Assembly (NCBI GenBank): GCA_947683425.1
Contig: CANTUQ010000119.1
Coordinates: 2,727,001-2,791,000, forward strand
Direction of reading: 5' to 3'
Source of the DNA: Excoecaria cochinchinensis
Lineage: Eukaryota; Streptophyta; Magnoliopsida; Malpighiales; Euphorbiaceae
DNA length: 64,000 nt
The translations under genes and the position numbers were made by a program. Below, piece after piece: positions 1 through 11,928 of the stretch (within the stretch, counting starts at the first letter, position 1; each line of letters starts with the position of its first letter). A model generated the notes under the pieces. It made no database searches. It had not been told where the DNA came from and was given only the letters and a program-made list of their open reading frames with translations.

Positions 1-1310
1 ATCATTAATTTATTTTAATTTATTTAAATCACATACTCATAACTAGCCATTGTATACATAAATCCATCTAGTCACTACTATAATGTTCTCTTCACATTAC
101 ACTATAGTCCCCATATTATTCATAAATTTCAATATTACCACTTTAATTCACTATAATTACAATCATACCACTAATTATAATTAATCTCACTATTAATATT
201 ATTATTAAGTCACAAATTATATTTTAATTCTTGAATCACTCATTTAAATCATTCATTCACTTATGCATAAATTTTCACTAACTACAATATAATTAATTAA
301 ATATAATATTTTATTCACTTTTTCCTCAATATAATGACTCACTTAAATTCATTAATTAATTAACTATATTACTATTTTGCCAATTAACATATATTTATAC
401 TAATTCATTAATTAATCTCATTTTAATCATATTATTTATTAAATCACTTTAATTACATTAAATATATACATATTCCACAATTACTTCACCAACTATAATT
501 ACTTACACTTAAGTCCTTAATCTTTTCACTTAATTCCATATACGTCCCTAACTTTTTCATTAATTACATCTATGTCCCATCTTTTATATTAATTACATTC
601 ATGTCCTTACTTTTGCTATAATACCCTCCATGTCCGTTCTTTTTTTTCCACTAATTCCCTTTATGTCCTCATTTTTTACTTAATTACCATTTTGCCCTTA
701 CTTATTCAATATTTACCATTTTAACCTTATTTACCTTCCATTTTACACTTTTACCCTTATTTACTTATTTAATTACTATTTTACCTTTTTTTGCACTTAT
801 TTTCCACTTTTAACCTTATATTTTCACTAAATTACATTTAGGTCCTTATATTATCACTTTTTCACTATTTTACCTTTTTAACGTCATAGTTGGTCAAAAT
901 TACCAATTTACCCTTGCACTTACACTTTTTACTTAACTTGCTCACATTTTACCAACTTTTTTTGAAAAATTACCATTTTACCCCTAAACTTTCTATTTAC
1001 TCCATTTTAGTCCCATTTTCACTCACTTTCACTTTTATTACTATTTTAATTATTTTTATCACATAATTACCATTCTGCCCCTAGTATACACCCGGTAGAA
1101 AATCTAATAACCGGATATACGGGCCGTGGATCCCACAGATCCACTACATTATGAAATGATCCTAATAGGACCATCTCTCCCTACACTACACTACACTGAT
1201 CACTGAAATCACTAGATACACTATGAACACTAATCACTGCACTAAAATAGACAGTCATTGGTCTATCAATAGCAAGTCACCATGACTTGTACCACGGTGT
1301 GGAATCCCTT

Positions 1311-1320
1311 TGGCTAGCCA
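1311..1320. repeat. Conserved 10-bp palindrome TGGCTAGCCA
   Basis: A perfect palindrome embedded in a block that is conserved with 38916-38925 of the other family C LTR (followed in both by a ..atatc.tgaacta phrase). It stands where other LTR families of the window carry TAGGCATGCCTA. Confidence 0.5.
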
Positions 1321-2157
1321 ATTATATCCTGAACTAGATTTTTCTACCAGACCACTACTAAGGGCAATATATCATTAAAAATCACTTAAAATTCACTTTG
1401 TCAACATTCACATTACGGCCATGGTATCACTTTCACTTATACTTTCTCATACACACTCGTTTATCACTGTACATTCATTTTATACCATGATATACCATTA
1501 AACATCAAAATACATAATAAATACCACATATGTTCAATTCGGCCTCAACATTAACTTTTCATTTTGTTCACTTTAATTCCACTTAATCCTTCAATCATAC
1601 ACTTCACATGTTGTATTAGCCATAAATATCATTTACATGCCATATGACACAACATACCTTATTAATACCCTTAATAACCCATTCGGCCAAACCTTTACAA
1701 ATTCATTATGTTCATATTTCAATTCTTTAATTAGTCTACCATACATTATACAAGTTATACACACAATATCCATCATTTATAAGTCATATACATCATTTAT
1801 ACATTATGTTTTCCTTAAGATATCATTCTGCCAAAGAATCATTTTTACACTATGTTCACATTTAATTCATTTAATCACTCAAACCTTCCTTTTACATGTA
1901 ATACTCCTTATAAATTCCATTTATAAGCCATAAAAACCTAATGTACATTAAGTTTTCCTTATGTTTCCATTCAACCTCACATACACATTTCATACCATAA
2001 TGTTTTAATTTATTCTAAGCTTATTTATACACTTATTTAAGGCCACTAAACATGATTATCAAGTTAGATTTACTTAAGCATGCCTAAATCTCATGTTCAC
2101 ACTTAGACATAACCTAAAATTCACACATAATCAATGGAAAAGGAAGGATAATGTATC

Positions 2158-2166
2158 CACTCACCT
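2158..2166 (-). promoter_or_regulatory. Candidate 5' splice donor in family C LTR
   Basis: On the minus strand the sequence is AAG|GTGAGTGG, about 470 bases downstream of the TATA box. The complete copy has ATAG|GTTAGTGG at the same place (GT at 39771-39772), within an otherwise conserved block. This fits a spliced leader, but no transcript is available. Confidence 0.4.
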
Positions 2167-2630
2167 TAGATTCTTGTTCTCCACCTCATAAACATCCTTC
2201 CCATGCCATAACTCCTTAAAACTCCATCATTCCCTTTAATTCCCTAAGGTGGCCGCATTAAAAAATCCACATAACTTTAAAACCAAACTTCCAATATGAA
2301 ATCTAACATCATAAATGTGTTCTACACCCTCAAAAATCCCCATACAGACCAATAAAATAAATTAAAAACCCTTAAGTCACATACCTCAAATCTTGACATA
2401 AACTTTGCACACTTGATTTCCTCAACTTTTAGTGCTCCAAATGGACTCCAATAACTTCTACATGATTGTAGAGGAGCTGAAATTTTTCTACGATGTTGAA
2501 TTTTGGGGAAAGATTGGAAGAAAGAAGAAGAAAAATGGAGAAGTGAAGAAAAACCATTCGATTTTGAAGAAGAAGAAGAAGAAGTTCGATTTTGGCTGGA
2601 TTTCTCTAGAGAAATATGGCCTCCTATCTT

Positions 2631-2640
2631 CTTATATACC
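2631..2640 (-). promoter_or_regulatory. TATA box of family C LTR
   Basis: The minus strand reads ggtatataag, about 690 bases inside the LTR end at 3328. The matching place in the second copy (40239-40247) also has a TATA box, which supports a real core promoter. Transcription would run leftward. Confidence 0.55.
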
Positions 2641-3328
2641 CCTCTAATGAACCGAACCGGTCCAACCAAGCTGGTCCAACCAATTTAAACCAAAATTTTT
2701 GTTTTTCGGTTCATTTGCACTTTTCCAAAGCATCTATATGTTTCTCTCATTATTTTTACTTCTAACCAATTCCATTGATCTTAAAACATCAAAAATAGTC
2801 TCCCTAAAATTTTTTATCTCAATCGGAGTCCATTTGGGCCTCGGTTCACTTAAATCGGTTCGATCCGATCAATTTTTCTTCTACCGTAAAATACAACTCT
2901 AAAGCTATCAAAATTCACAGATAACACTTCTATTGTCTTATTCTACACACTCAACATCCATTAGGCCTTATTAACTATTTATAATCCCTCGGTCAAACCC
3001 CGGTTCAAATTGAACCGAACCGGAGGCCAACTTCAGAATGACTTTCGAAGGTCAATTTAGCTCCTTTTTCAGCTCAAATTTCACCAGTAAACTCCTTATG
3101 ACCCACAAATCATTTTTGCAGAATAATAAAAATTCTAAAAATGGACAGCCAGGTTCGCTGTATAGCCACCCTGGGGTTACCTATCCCAGAATCGCTATAC
3201 TTCCGACACACTTATCATTAAAATTTAATACTGGCAAACTCACTCCCTACACTGTTCGACGCTGCGATCATCATGATAACACTGAAATTATTCACTGAGA
3301 CTTCCAAACCGGTACTTGGGCCATTACA

Positions 3329-5934
3329 AATTACATCCTATACTTTTTGGTTTCACTACTAACATACTAAGGGCAAAACAATTCCATTATTTCATTTTCC
3401 ATTATTCATATCATATTCTCATTTCTTTCATAATTTCACATCATGTATCCACACATAATTCATGTATAATGCTCATTGGCCATCATTCATCATTTTTCAT
3501 TATTCAGTCTCATTTTCATCACTTCTTGTAACAATTTCGCATCATTGCATTCTATTTCAAGAATGTACATACTATTTCTCACGCATGTATAAATTTGACC
3601 AAGCATCAAGTTTCTCATTAAAATCCCATTCTTAATTTTCATGTTAATTTCTCATTGGTTTAAGACTAATATTAATTCAAATATGAGGATTTACCATCAA
3701 TTCCTAACCTAAGTTCAATTCAGCCATAACATGTTATATGCATATCACATTCATTTCCTTCTTTCAAACATATATTCTCCGCATTTCTAATCCTAATTTC
3801 ATTAATTTAACTTCAATTCATAAAAATAAAATTCATGTACATGGTATACTTTTAATACTTACGTAATGGGTGTTTTAGTGTGATTTAGTAGCCTAAACTT
3901 CCTCATGTCAATTTTAAAATTTAATACACCAAAACTCATATTCAATTTAACTTTCAAAATGTCAATTTCAAGTAAACACAACCACTAATGCAAGCATATG
4001 CACATACATAATCTATAAAGCATAAAAAAAATACTACTAAATTTATCCACATTTGATTCACATCATTATCTTAATGCATTTTTACATGTTACTTGTACAT
4101 TTAGTCATTATTTATCATTTCCTTACATATATATATATAACATGTATGCTTATAACTAGTAAAAGTATAATACAGTAGACTATAGGCATGTATTTGTCAT
4201 AGATGTACTATATTTTCATCAATATTTTAAGGCTTTAACACATGTCACATGTGTACTTTGTCATTATTCCTCTTTAATTCTGGGTTGGACAAGTATCAAA
4301 AACTTCCAAGAAAGTTTAGGGTTTTTTTGGTAGGAAATCTCTAAGGGTCACGTAGCTATTATGGACAAGGCAAATTTTCTTAATCTTTTTGCTCTACATT
4401 TTTTACAATATAAATGAATTTTTTAGACCAAAGTATCTCTTAACATTTGTTTTTCTATGTCTTAAGTTTCTAATAGATAAAAAATCAAGTTGTTTGGATT
4501 GGTAAAATGAGAGATATAGCTAAATTACTGCAAACCACTCCTAAGTGACTTTCAAAGATAGAATTGTTGCCCTGTTTTTGAAAATTTTTAGGAACATATG
4601 AATTAAAATTTAGTCATGTACTCTCCATAAAAGTTAATTTGTTACAAGTCTAGTTTTTATTTAATTTTTATTCATGTCAATTGGAGTTCTTTAAAGAGAA
4701 TTACACTGAAAACATTACAGACTTGGAGACAAATTCAGGTCATAGTGTTCAAACCTAATTTCAAATGCCTTAAAGAAAAATCTAGGTTCTAGTCTCTTCA
4801 TAAGAATGTAGATTTATGTTTTAACTTTCATATGCATTTGGAATAACTTAATTCCATAGTCTATAGGTTGAGATATGGCTAAAGCAATTTAAACTGTTCC
4901 TAGAAATCCCACACAAGTTCAGAGACACAATTGTCACGTTATTTTAGAGGAATTTATGTGAATGTTAGGTATAGAAAGAAATCATGCATTCTTTAAAAAA
5001 ATTATATATCTATATCTTAAGTTTCATTTCCAACTAGAATTACTCAATTCCAAGGTCTATAGGCCGAAATATGGCTAAAATACGGAAGACAAGTCCAGTG
5101 AACCTACAACAGAATTTTGACAAAATTTGTATACAATTCGCCTATGGCTTTTTTATGACCAATTCATGCAATTTCACTTCCAATAATCTCATTAACAATC
5201 AATTTACATCTTGTTCACCATGTTCATCATTTCCTTTTATACTCACATCACAAACACAAACAAAAAAGGGGGTTTGGAATTCCTATACCTTAAATATTGG
5301 CCAAACTCCACTTCCATCTTCACTTCTTCTCCTTACCTTTACCTTGGCTGAATTATCCCACTACAACACACTATAAATCCATATCAAGCTCATTTCCTAA
5401 CAATAATTTCCAACTCTTCATAATTGGAGCAAGAAGAAGATAAAAAATAAACTGAAAACTTACCTATTGTGCTTGAAAATACACTAGGAATTACCCCACT
5501 CTTGTGCTTCCTCAACCAAGAAAATTGCGTTTGTGAATTGGAGAGAAAATGGTGAGGAAATTCTTATTTTTCCCTTAAAAATTGGCTGGCCAACACAATT
5601 CATATGGAGGAAATTTTCATGCACAATTTAGAAAAGTTGAGGTGTTATAATATGATTGGCCACTTTTGCAGAATTTCACTTTGCTCCTTTAACTCTCTTA
5701 AATCCTTCAATTGCATGCAATTTGCCTCTATTAACATATTAATTCATGTCTCATATTTATTTATGCATGTATATTTCAATCCAATTCCAATTAAAATACC
5801 GAATTCTTTATATCTTTTAAATTAATAACCGGTAAGTCCTTTACTATGCTTTAGTGCCTTTAACTCTTATAGTTCATTTATAATTCATCTTAAATGTAGA
5901 ATGTTAATACTAGGGTATATTTTGGGACATTACA
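3329..5934 (-). mobile_element. LTR of the TGTAATGTCCC family, right-hand part
   Basis: The stretch ends at 5934 in gggacattaca and then joins an Athila ORF1 remnant, so it is an LTR inserted in that element. Read on the minus strand it starts TGTAATGTCCCAAAATATAC, close to the start of the LTR at 42012 (TGTAAGGACCC). A minus-strand splice-donor-like site, AATAG|GTAAGT, lies at 5458-5468. The left part is replaced by the family C LTR, which probably inserted into it at 3328/3329. The small ORFs in it are not conserved, and I see no gene. Confidence 0.6.
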
Positions 5935-5940
5935 TACTTG

Positions 5941-6300
5941 ATCAGAAATGATTGCCTAATTTCTATGGCGATCTGTGTTCAAAAGATGCTTGGCCTTATT
6001 GAGAGGAAATCCCAAAACTCCACTAAATCGATTAAACGTCATCTTATATCTTTTCTTATTCAATGTGAATGTTACCAATCCAGGATCATTGACATTGTCC
6101 ACATCAATGATACACTTCACTGTAGTTAGAAAATCTCTAGTTATCTTTAGGTGCACTCACTCCTGCTTGGCAAAAAATTCTACCCAAACAATACCAACTA
6201 TCAAATCCTCAACCTCATCTCGAATCCCTAACTTACCCAAAAGTGCAAAATCGATATATGCTGAGGGGAGATATTCGGCTCTTAAAAAATTCTTATAAGC
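5941..6300 (-). pseudogene. Athila-type ORF1 (gag-region) remnant
   Basis: One frame reads through the whole stretch with a single stop at about 6150. It contains the phrases LLGKLGIRDEVEDLIVG, RDFLTTVKCI and TFTLNKKRYKMTFNRFSGVL. The pattern of an aromatic-rich segment, then a (K/R)(D/E)FL(A/T)T box, then FxLxxxxYxMTFxxFxxxLGFP is typical of the ORF1 or gag region of Athila Ty3/gypsy elements. The same pattern recurs on the plus strand at 19582-20160. The protein is cut at the left by the LTR that ends at 5934. It is non-functional. It could also be called Athila gag; the family assignment is from motif memory, not a search. Confidence 0.6.
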
Positions 6301-7949
6301 ATAATGTTTTCCCTAGCTCACCCATAAAGGAACAATAATATGAGTTGGGCCCAATGGCAAAGGGTTTCTTACTGGATTGGATGAGCCAGAAGCACGACAT
6401 GATAAAGCTTAATCGAGTCAGCTTCTTTTTAGTGCCACTGCAGAAAAGAATAAAATAGAATAAGCCATGCACTATAAGCATAATAACAACAATTTTCCAT
6501 GAAATGCAAAACTAAATCCCAAGTGAAGAATTGCAGTGGCTAAAGAGAAACCAAGTTGGCAATGAAAGTTCAAAGTTAAAAAAAATTAGCCAAAACCATT
6601 TGGAAGCAGCAAATAAAAATGATCAATTGATGCATAAACATCCCGGGATGACCACAAACATGGAACCAGTCATAAATGAATAGCCTAAGAGATATTGGAA
6701 AAATGGAATAAATCAAGCATAAACAGCCTTAGACAAACTACAAAAAATCACAATTAATGGACACATTTGACAGCAATGGAGAAAAGGCAACATTTAAAAA
6801 TCTGATCAAGATATTAACCAAAGCCAAAGTGCAAGTAAAAGCGAATGAGGTTGGCAATGAAATTACACTAAAAATTTCATTAAAATTCAGAAATCCAAAT
6901 GAAAAGCTAGTTTAGGCATTTTTATGAATAGTTGGTATGCACAAAGTTTTGTCTAGATTATGTGTGAAATTGTAGCATTCAATCACCATGAACTAACTAT
7001 TATGTACTAAACTAACTAAGGCAATCACAAATTCATAAAATCAAAAAAAATTGTCCATTAAAATTAACAAAACAAGTTCAGCACAGCAAATATGTATTTT
7101 AGGAAAAACATAAAAGAAAAATTAAAAGAAAAAAGATATAATTAAAAGACAAGAGATATAGAACACTTACTTGAAATGAAGATGAAATGATGTGTGATGA
7201 ATGCACAAAACATAGCAATCCACAAGAAAAAAAATTGCAAAAAAAATCACTCTAAAAAAATGAATAATTGTGCATAAATGAAGAAAATAATGGCTATTTT
7301 AACATGTAGATGTGGTCACATGGTTGGGAGGTCGGGGCTGCTAGCCATATGACAAACCCTATCGCTGTGTAAATAACCTCTATACTGAAAAATGTTCAAT
7401 CACATGGATAATCCTGTCAGCCGTGTCAAAATCCTAATAGCCATGTAATTTACTTCTGGACTGAAATGTGTAACTTCACACGGCTGTCAGGTGGGAACAT
7501 AGACTTTGAATTTTAAAGAGAAGGTTCGAAACATATTTATTCTGATTTAGAAGGGGAAATGAATTGGAGTACTGATGTATACCATGCACCTGAATTTACA
7601 TATAGTAATGTCCATCTCTTACCAAGTAATCCTGCTCGCCATTTAACAATCATCACAGCCATGTAAAAAGCTACTGGATTATAAGTGGACTTTAACACAG
7701 CTATTAGGGTAATCCTGCCAGTCATGTCATATAAAAATTTCCAGAATTTGTGATAGAAGCAAATTTGACCAACTTTATCATAACTCTAATTGAATGTACT
7801 CCATCTTTGCATAAGTAAGAAAATTTGAAACACTAAATTAGCCACTTATTCAAAGCAAAGAATAACAAAAGAAATTAAACTAAGCTAAATTAAACATGAA
7901 AACACATTAAATAAAAGAAAAAGAGTAAGAAATAGTTCTAATTTTGAGA
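6301..7949 (-). mobile_element. Athila 3' region and LTR-like sequence
   Basis: This AT-rich stretch lies between the Athila integrase remnant (upstream on the minus strand) and the ORF1 remnant. It holds no recognisable protein. From about 7305 to 7725 it has repeated imperfect palindromes built on cacatgg/ccatgtg and cacggctg/cagccgtg, the same type as in the Athila-like LTRs at 41802-41975, 42216-42460 and 61196-61365. I read it as a decayed LTR. I could not find its two ends, a polypurine tract or a primer-binding site. Confidence 0.45.
7305..7725. repeat. Decayed palindromic modules (cacacggtgg type)
   Basis: Seven or so short GC-rich words such as gtggtcacatgg, agccatatgaca, cagccgtgtc and cacggctgtcagg alternate as imperfect inverted repeats in AT-rich DNA. 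Many CG steps appear as TG or CA, as expected after loss of methylated cytosines. Confidence 0.5.
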
Positions 7950-9140
7950 AGTATCATATTGACTTTCAGAGATACTTCACCCATAATTCAAGGTCAAGAT
8001 CACAGTCATGATCTTAAATTTGTTCTTGAATTATAGTTTCAACCTATGACCATTCACGTTGAATTCTCCACCCTCAATCAAATGTTGAATGGTTACCACA
8101 AATTTTATCATGTCCACGACTTTATAAGGCCCTTTCCACCCTGACTTCAGTTTTCTCGGAAATAATCATAAATGACTTTCATAAAGCAAGACTTTTTATT
8201 CCTAGGACAAACTCTTTTCTCACTAGCTTTTTATCATGCCATTTCTTGGTCTTTTCTTTATAGCTCTCAACTTGTTGATATGACCAAAATCTTATCTCTT
8301 TAAGCTCATTGGCCTGTAATAGACGTTTATCTCCTGCACTCTTGATGTTAAAATTAAGAAATTTAGTGGCCTAACATGCCTTGTGCTCAAGTTCAACAGG
8401 TAAATGGCAAGCTCTCCCAACAACTAGCCTAAATGGAGACATGCTAATAGGAGTTTTAAAAGTTATCCTATAAGCCCATAAAGCATCATCTAATTTTTAA
8501 GACCAATCTTTTCTAGATGAATTAAATGTTTCTCAAGAATGGCCTTAAGCTCTCTATTGGACACTACAACTTGACCATTAGCCTATGCATGATATGGTGT
8601 AGTTATTTTATGTTTGACACCAAATTTTTAGAGCAAAGTCTTAAATTGATGGTTGACAAAATGTTTGCCACCATCACTAATCACAGTTCTAGGTGCTCCA
8701 AATTTAGTGAAAATATTCCTCTTTAGGAATTTCAGCATAACTCGAGAATCACAAGTTTTAGTAGCTATTGCTTCTGGCTATTTACTCACATAGTCTACAA
8801 CTACTAAAATCTGCTCAAACCCAAATGAATTTGGGAATGATCCCATGAAGTTTATCCCCTAAACAACAAATACTTCAACCTCAAGCACGTTATTCAACGA
8901 CATTTCATCTTTTTTTTGGAAATATTTCCCACCGACTAACATTTATCACACATAAGTACAAAACACTTAACATCATTAAACAGAATAGGCTAGAAAAAAC
9001 TTGATTGTAGAATTTTTGCTACCATTCTATTAGGTCCATGGTGACCTCCAGCTTCACAAGCAAATTGCATCATGCATAATGATAATTCGAACATGTTTGA
9101 CATTAATTCAATCAACACTATTCCTTTTAATCTTGGCACA
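7950..9140 (-). pseudogene. Athila-lineage integrase remnant (Ty3/gypsy pol)
   Basis: Integrase would join retroelement DNA to the chromosome. On the minus strand the N-terminal zinc finger is visible as GGHHGPNRMVAKILQS (about 9010-9055) and then CDKC (about 8960), with LEVEVFVV and the line FMGSFPNSFGFEQILVVVDY after it. The core follows: first catalytic Asp in VVVDYVSK (8793-8795), second in VISDGGKHF (8673-8675). The third position, normally Glu in GQVEVSN, reads Val (8565-8567). The C-terminal part FNVNGHRLKL is near 8060-8090. Several in-frame stops, some of them Trp to stop, and frame shifts break it. Sequence and motif order fit Athila closely. It joins plus-strand Tat sequence at about 9150. 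Confidence 0.85.
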
Positions 9141-9164
9141 ATGGAAAACCCTAAAGAGATTTAA

Positions 9165-9487
9165 TTGCATCTAACATAACTCTTAATGAGAGGATTAAAT
9201 TTGATAGAATCTTAAAAAAATATGAAAGAGTCTTTGCCTGGACCTATGAAGATATGCTTGGCATTGATAGGGAGATTGTAGAACATGCCATTCCTACATA
9301 TGAAGGTGCCAAGGTAGTCAAATAGAAGTTAAGGAGGTTGAGACCAAAATGGGATGAAAATGTTAAAGAAGAAATACATAGATTATTATAGGCTAAGTTC
9401 ATAAAAGAAATGAATCCATTATGGCTACCTAATGTTGTCCCAGTAGCTAAGAAGGATGAGAAAGTTCGTATGTGTGTAGACTGTAGG
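9165..9487 (+). pseudogene. Tat-lineage reverse transcriptase remnant, part 1
   Basis: The plus-strand frame reads ERIKFDRILKKYERVFAW, then DMLGIDREIVEHAI and PNVVPVAKKDEKVRMCVDCR. This is the entry of a Ty3/gypsy reverse transcriptase of the Tat type (FAWxYxDMPGxD, then NIVPVxKKxGKxRxCVDYRDLN). Two in-frame stops are present. The frame is cut after VDCR at 9487 by the solo LTR 9488-11878 and goes on at 11879-11928 with DLNKAYPKDDFPLPH. The RNase H part of what is probably the same gene starts at 32836. Confidence 0.85.
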
Positions 9488-9761
9488 TGTAATACCCTGT
9501 TTTCCCCCTAGTACTTTGAGCCATATTGTGTGCTGGTGTGTATGTGTGTGTTTTGGCATGTGTTATTTTAGTTTGGGTTTTATGCATGATTTGTGGGTTT
9601 TGTTAGTGTGCGAGTGTGTGTAAGGTAATAGTGTGTGTGTATTAGTGGGTTTTATTATAGTGAGGTTGTACATAGGAAGTTAGTGTATGTGTAGTGTGCT
9701 TGGGTGTGGTGTAAAGTATGGTTGTAGGGTGTGAGTGATCAAATCCCACCAATCCCTAGTT

Positions 9762-9796
9762 GACATGTGGCAAGGAATGGAAAGAGGGTATATATA
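9762..9796 (+). promoter_or_regulatory. CATGTGG box and TATA box of family A LTR
   Basis: gacatgtggca (9762-9772) is followed 17 bases later by tatatata (9789-9796). The copy at 61589 has acatgtggc (61821-61829) and tatataag (61847-61854) with the same spacing, and a pyrimidine-rich leader follows in both. LARD1 and LARD2 keep a CATGTGG box before their leader too. Confidence 0.6.
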
Positions 9797-10500
9797 GCTA
9801 GAAGAGAGAAAATGAGAGAGAACCAATTTAGCTCTCTCCCGTTTCCCCTCTCCCCGCCATCTCTCCCTTTCCCTTCTTCTTCCTTTTTCTTTCCCTCTTG
9901 TGCCCTAGACTTGATTTAAGTGGGTATTAGTGGAAATTGATCAACTCAACTTAGATTGGTAAGGTTTTGGTTGGGTTTTTCCCTTCTTGTTCATCTTTTC
10001 TTTGATTTTGATAGTTATGGATTTGAACTAGGGTTTTGTTGGTTGTGTGTGTGTTGGGTGTTTTTGTTCAGTGGTGCCTCCTCGAGACCCCAAGGGTAAA
10101 GAGAAGGCTTGTGGAAGTGGAGCTTATGATTAGGAGCTAAGGAATTCCAGGTTTGGGATTGTTATGGTTATGATGCAATGCATGATTGTGTACTTTGATT
10201 TGATTTACTGGAAAATTTTGTGGTTAGTGATGTTCATTTTGATCCATATGTTTTGGGTTTTGTTTGATTGGAGTTGAGATGCTTGATTGATGAATTTCTG
10301 AATCAAATAGAGTTGTCGTGATCATAAGTATGTTTTGAGTGCATTAGTAGTATGATTTTTCATGATTTATGCATGTTGGATGGTTGTGGGTAAGTTAGAT
10401 TGATTTTGGAAGATTTCAGTTTCTATAGTTTTTTGTAGAGCTGGAAAATGCGACTCTATCGCGAACACGATAGAGCCGGATGATTCCTGCTCCTTGTGGC

Positions 10501-10740
10501 GGGCATGTCTCGTGAAGCTACTTCACGAGTCGTGAAACTGCTTCACGAGTCGTGAAACTGCTTCACGAGTCGTGAAGCTTCCTCACGAGTCGTGAAGCTT
10601 CCTCACGAGTTGTGAGGTATCCTCACGAGTCGTGAGGTATCCTCATGAGTCGTGAGGCTTGGCATGACTCGTGTAGCTAGTGTCACGAGTCGTGACATGG
10701 TGCACGAGTCGTGACATCGTGCACGAGTCGTGACAGCCTC
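10501..10740. repeat. 20-bp tandem array of CACGAGTCGTG palindromes
   Basis: About twelve head-to-tail units of 18-20 bases, for example cttcacgagtcgtgaaactg at 10521-10540 and 10541-10560. Each is built around the odd palindrome CACGA-G-TCGTG. Flanking bases in each unit vary but extend the palindrome (ttcacgagtcgtgaa), so arms and spacers seem to co-vary. A different palindrome, ctatcgcgaacacgatag, lies just before at 10456-10474, and gctactgtcacgagcgcgatagtgac just after. Confidence 0.9.
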
Positions 10741-11041
10741 TTTTCACCACAGCATATTTCGGGCTACTGTCACGAGCGCGATAGTGACCCCCTTCCTGCC
10801 TTTTGTGTCTGGTCATGCTGCAGTGTAATGCCTTCTGTCTTGAAATTTCTGAAGTTTTGAATTCTTGTCTTTTTCGTTCCTTTTCAACTTATATGTTGGT
10901 TTTAATATTTATTTAGCATCATCTTAACTATTAAATGATAGTTAACTGTAATTATTCTTGCTTCTTCAATTATATTGAATATTATGTTTCGATTATGGAA
11001 TGTTTTATTCATAGACTACAAGAGTCAAATTAGTGGATAGT

Positions 11042-11053
11042 TAGGCATGCCTA
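11042..11053. repeat. TAGGCATGCCTA palindrome, family A
   Basis: A perfect 12-bp palindrome inside a conserved block: ...gtggatagt precedes it, and pairs of words containing accctgatcaggtccccgttt and gatcttgtttaagatc follow. The same block is found, in matching orientation, in the other LTR families of the window. Confidence 0.85.
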
Positions 11054-11459
11054 ATAGAGTTCAGTAGCTACAGCCCCCAATGTATTTTGGACCCTGATCA
11101 GGTCCCCGTTTGGATCCTCGCAATCCTCAATGTGTACGGATCTTGTTTAAGATCCTCTAATGTGAAAATGTTTTGAATGAGAAATGATGATGTTGCTTTT
11201 CGATTGCACCCTCGGGTACCCCCCATTATGTTCACTCGTTATCCGCTATTGTGAGTCAACAGGCGTCTATTTCGTTTGTTTTATTGTAACTATAAGTATG
11301 TGAATCAGTATGAGTTATGAATTTGATTATGAGCCTTTAAATCTAATTGAATGCAATTAAGCTATGTTTTATACATATGTGATTATAAGCATGTATCATT
11401 TTGAATGTGTTTTGCCTCAACGACCATTGTGAACGGCCGTTCATGTTATTGTGTGTTTT

Positions 11460-11488
11460 CCCCACTAAGCATTATCGATTAGCATAGG
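11460..11488 (+). promoter_or_regulatory. Conserved CTAAGC hairpin plus acceptor-like site
   Basis: ccccactaagcattatcgattagca can form a stem of CTAA(G)C with (G)ATTAG. It is followed within 30 bases by tttcatccgtgtag|gtg, a pyrimidine-rich YAG that would serve as a 3' splice site. Equivalent pairs of hairpin and YAG are seen in all related LTRs here. Confidence 0.5.
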
Positions 11489-11878
11489 TGTTTCATCCGT
11501 GTAGGTGTGGAAGGTTTTGAGCCTTTGGGAGAGTCTCCACAGGTCCAGCCAACACAGAAGTTTTGAAGTGCTAGGACTTAGTTAATTTAAGATTCTTTTT
11601 GTAATATTTTGAGCTCTCATTGTATTATTCTTTTGTATTGCTTCTGCTATGTATTCTTCTGGAAGAATGTAATTTTGTAATATCAGTTATGTACTAACTA
11701 TATTTTTGTAATGAACCCTTTGGATATCAATGAATGAATTCTCAAGTTTTAATTTTCGTTGTTTCCTGTATGTTGTGTATCTGTCTATTGTTCTGCTTTA
11801 TTTGGTGACACCCCTGCTTGTAATGGTTCTCACTCCTTAAAGGATTGGTTCTCCTACGTATGGGTAGGGTGTGTTACA

Positions 11879-11928
11879 GTGAGGATCTAAACAAAGCTTA
11901 TCCTAAGGATGATTTCCCTTTACCACAT
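11879..11928 (+). pseudogene. Tat-lineage reverse transcriptase remnant, part 2
   Basis: Continuation of the frame broken at 9487: DLNKAYPKDDFPLPH, the conserved block C of Tat reverse transcriptase. It stops exactly where the LTR-like sequence tatagacacc begins (11929). The palm and thumb codons (normally some 250-300 residues before RNase H) are missing from the window. Confidence 0.85.

Larger units (their letters stand above)
1..3328 (-). mobile_element. Giant LTR (family C), right-hand part, cut by window start
   Basis: This stretch ends in a clean LTR terminus (gggccattaca at 3318-3328). It shares order and wording with the complete 4.9-kb LTR at 36318-41234. Shared parts are short phrases of the type accattttaccc between about 600 and 1080, a TGGCTAGCCA palindrome (1311-1320), a block around tgtatccactcacc (2153-2165), a TATA box and U3-like sequence before the end. 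The TATA box (2631-2640) reads on the minus strand, so the LTR is on the minus strand and its U3 lies at 2650-3328. The left end is outside the window, so solo LTR and full element cannot be told apart. No coding sequence is seen; small ORFs here are chance. Confidence 0.75.
9488..11878 (+). mobile_element. Solo LTR, family A (2.39 kb)
   Basis: It starts tgtaataccctg and ends gggtgtgttaca, and sits inside the Tat reverse transcriptase codons between VDCR and DLNKAY. The flanks gtagg (9483-9487) and gtgag (11879-11883) look like a decayed 5-bp target duplication. No internal domain is present, so it is a solo LTR. Sense order inside: CATGTGG box and TATA box, pyrimidine-rich leader, a GTAAGG donor-like site (GT at 9959-9960), a 20-bp palindromic array, the TAGGCATGCCTA block, and a CTAAGC hairpin followed by a CCGTGTAG acceptor-like site. 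A second member of the family starts at 61589. Confidence 0.85.

Noticed and set aside
1637..1933. 98-codon ORF in the family C LTR
   Set aside because: AT-rich, membrane-like only because of Leu/Ile/Phe codons in AT DNA; not preserved in the copy at 36318-41234.
10501..10740. Regular 20-bp repeats that might suggest a CRISPR array
   Set aside because: No unique spacers of constant length, units are contiguous palindromes, no cas genes, and the context is a plant LTR.
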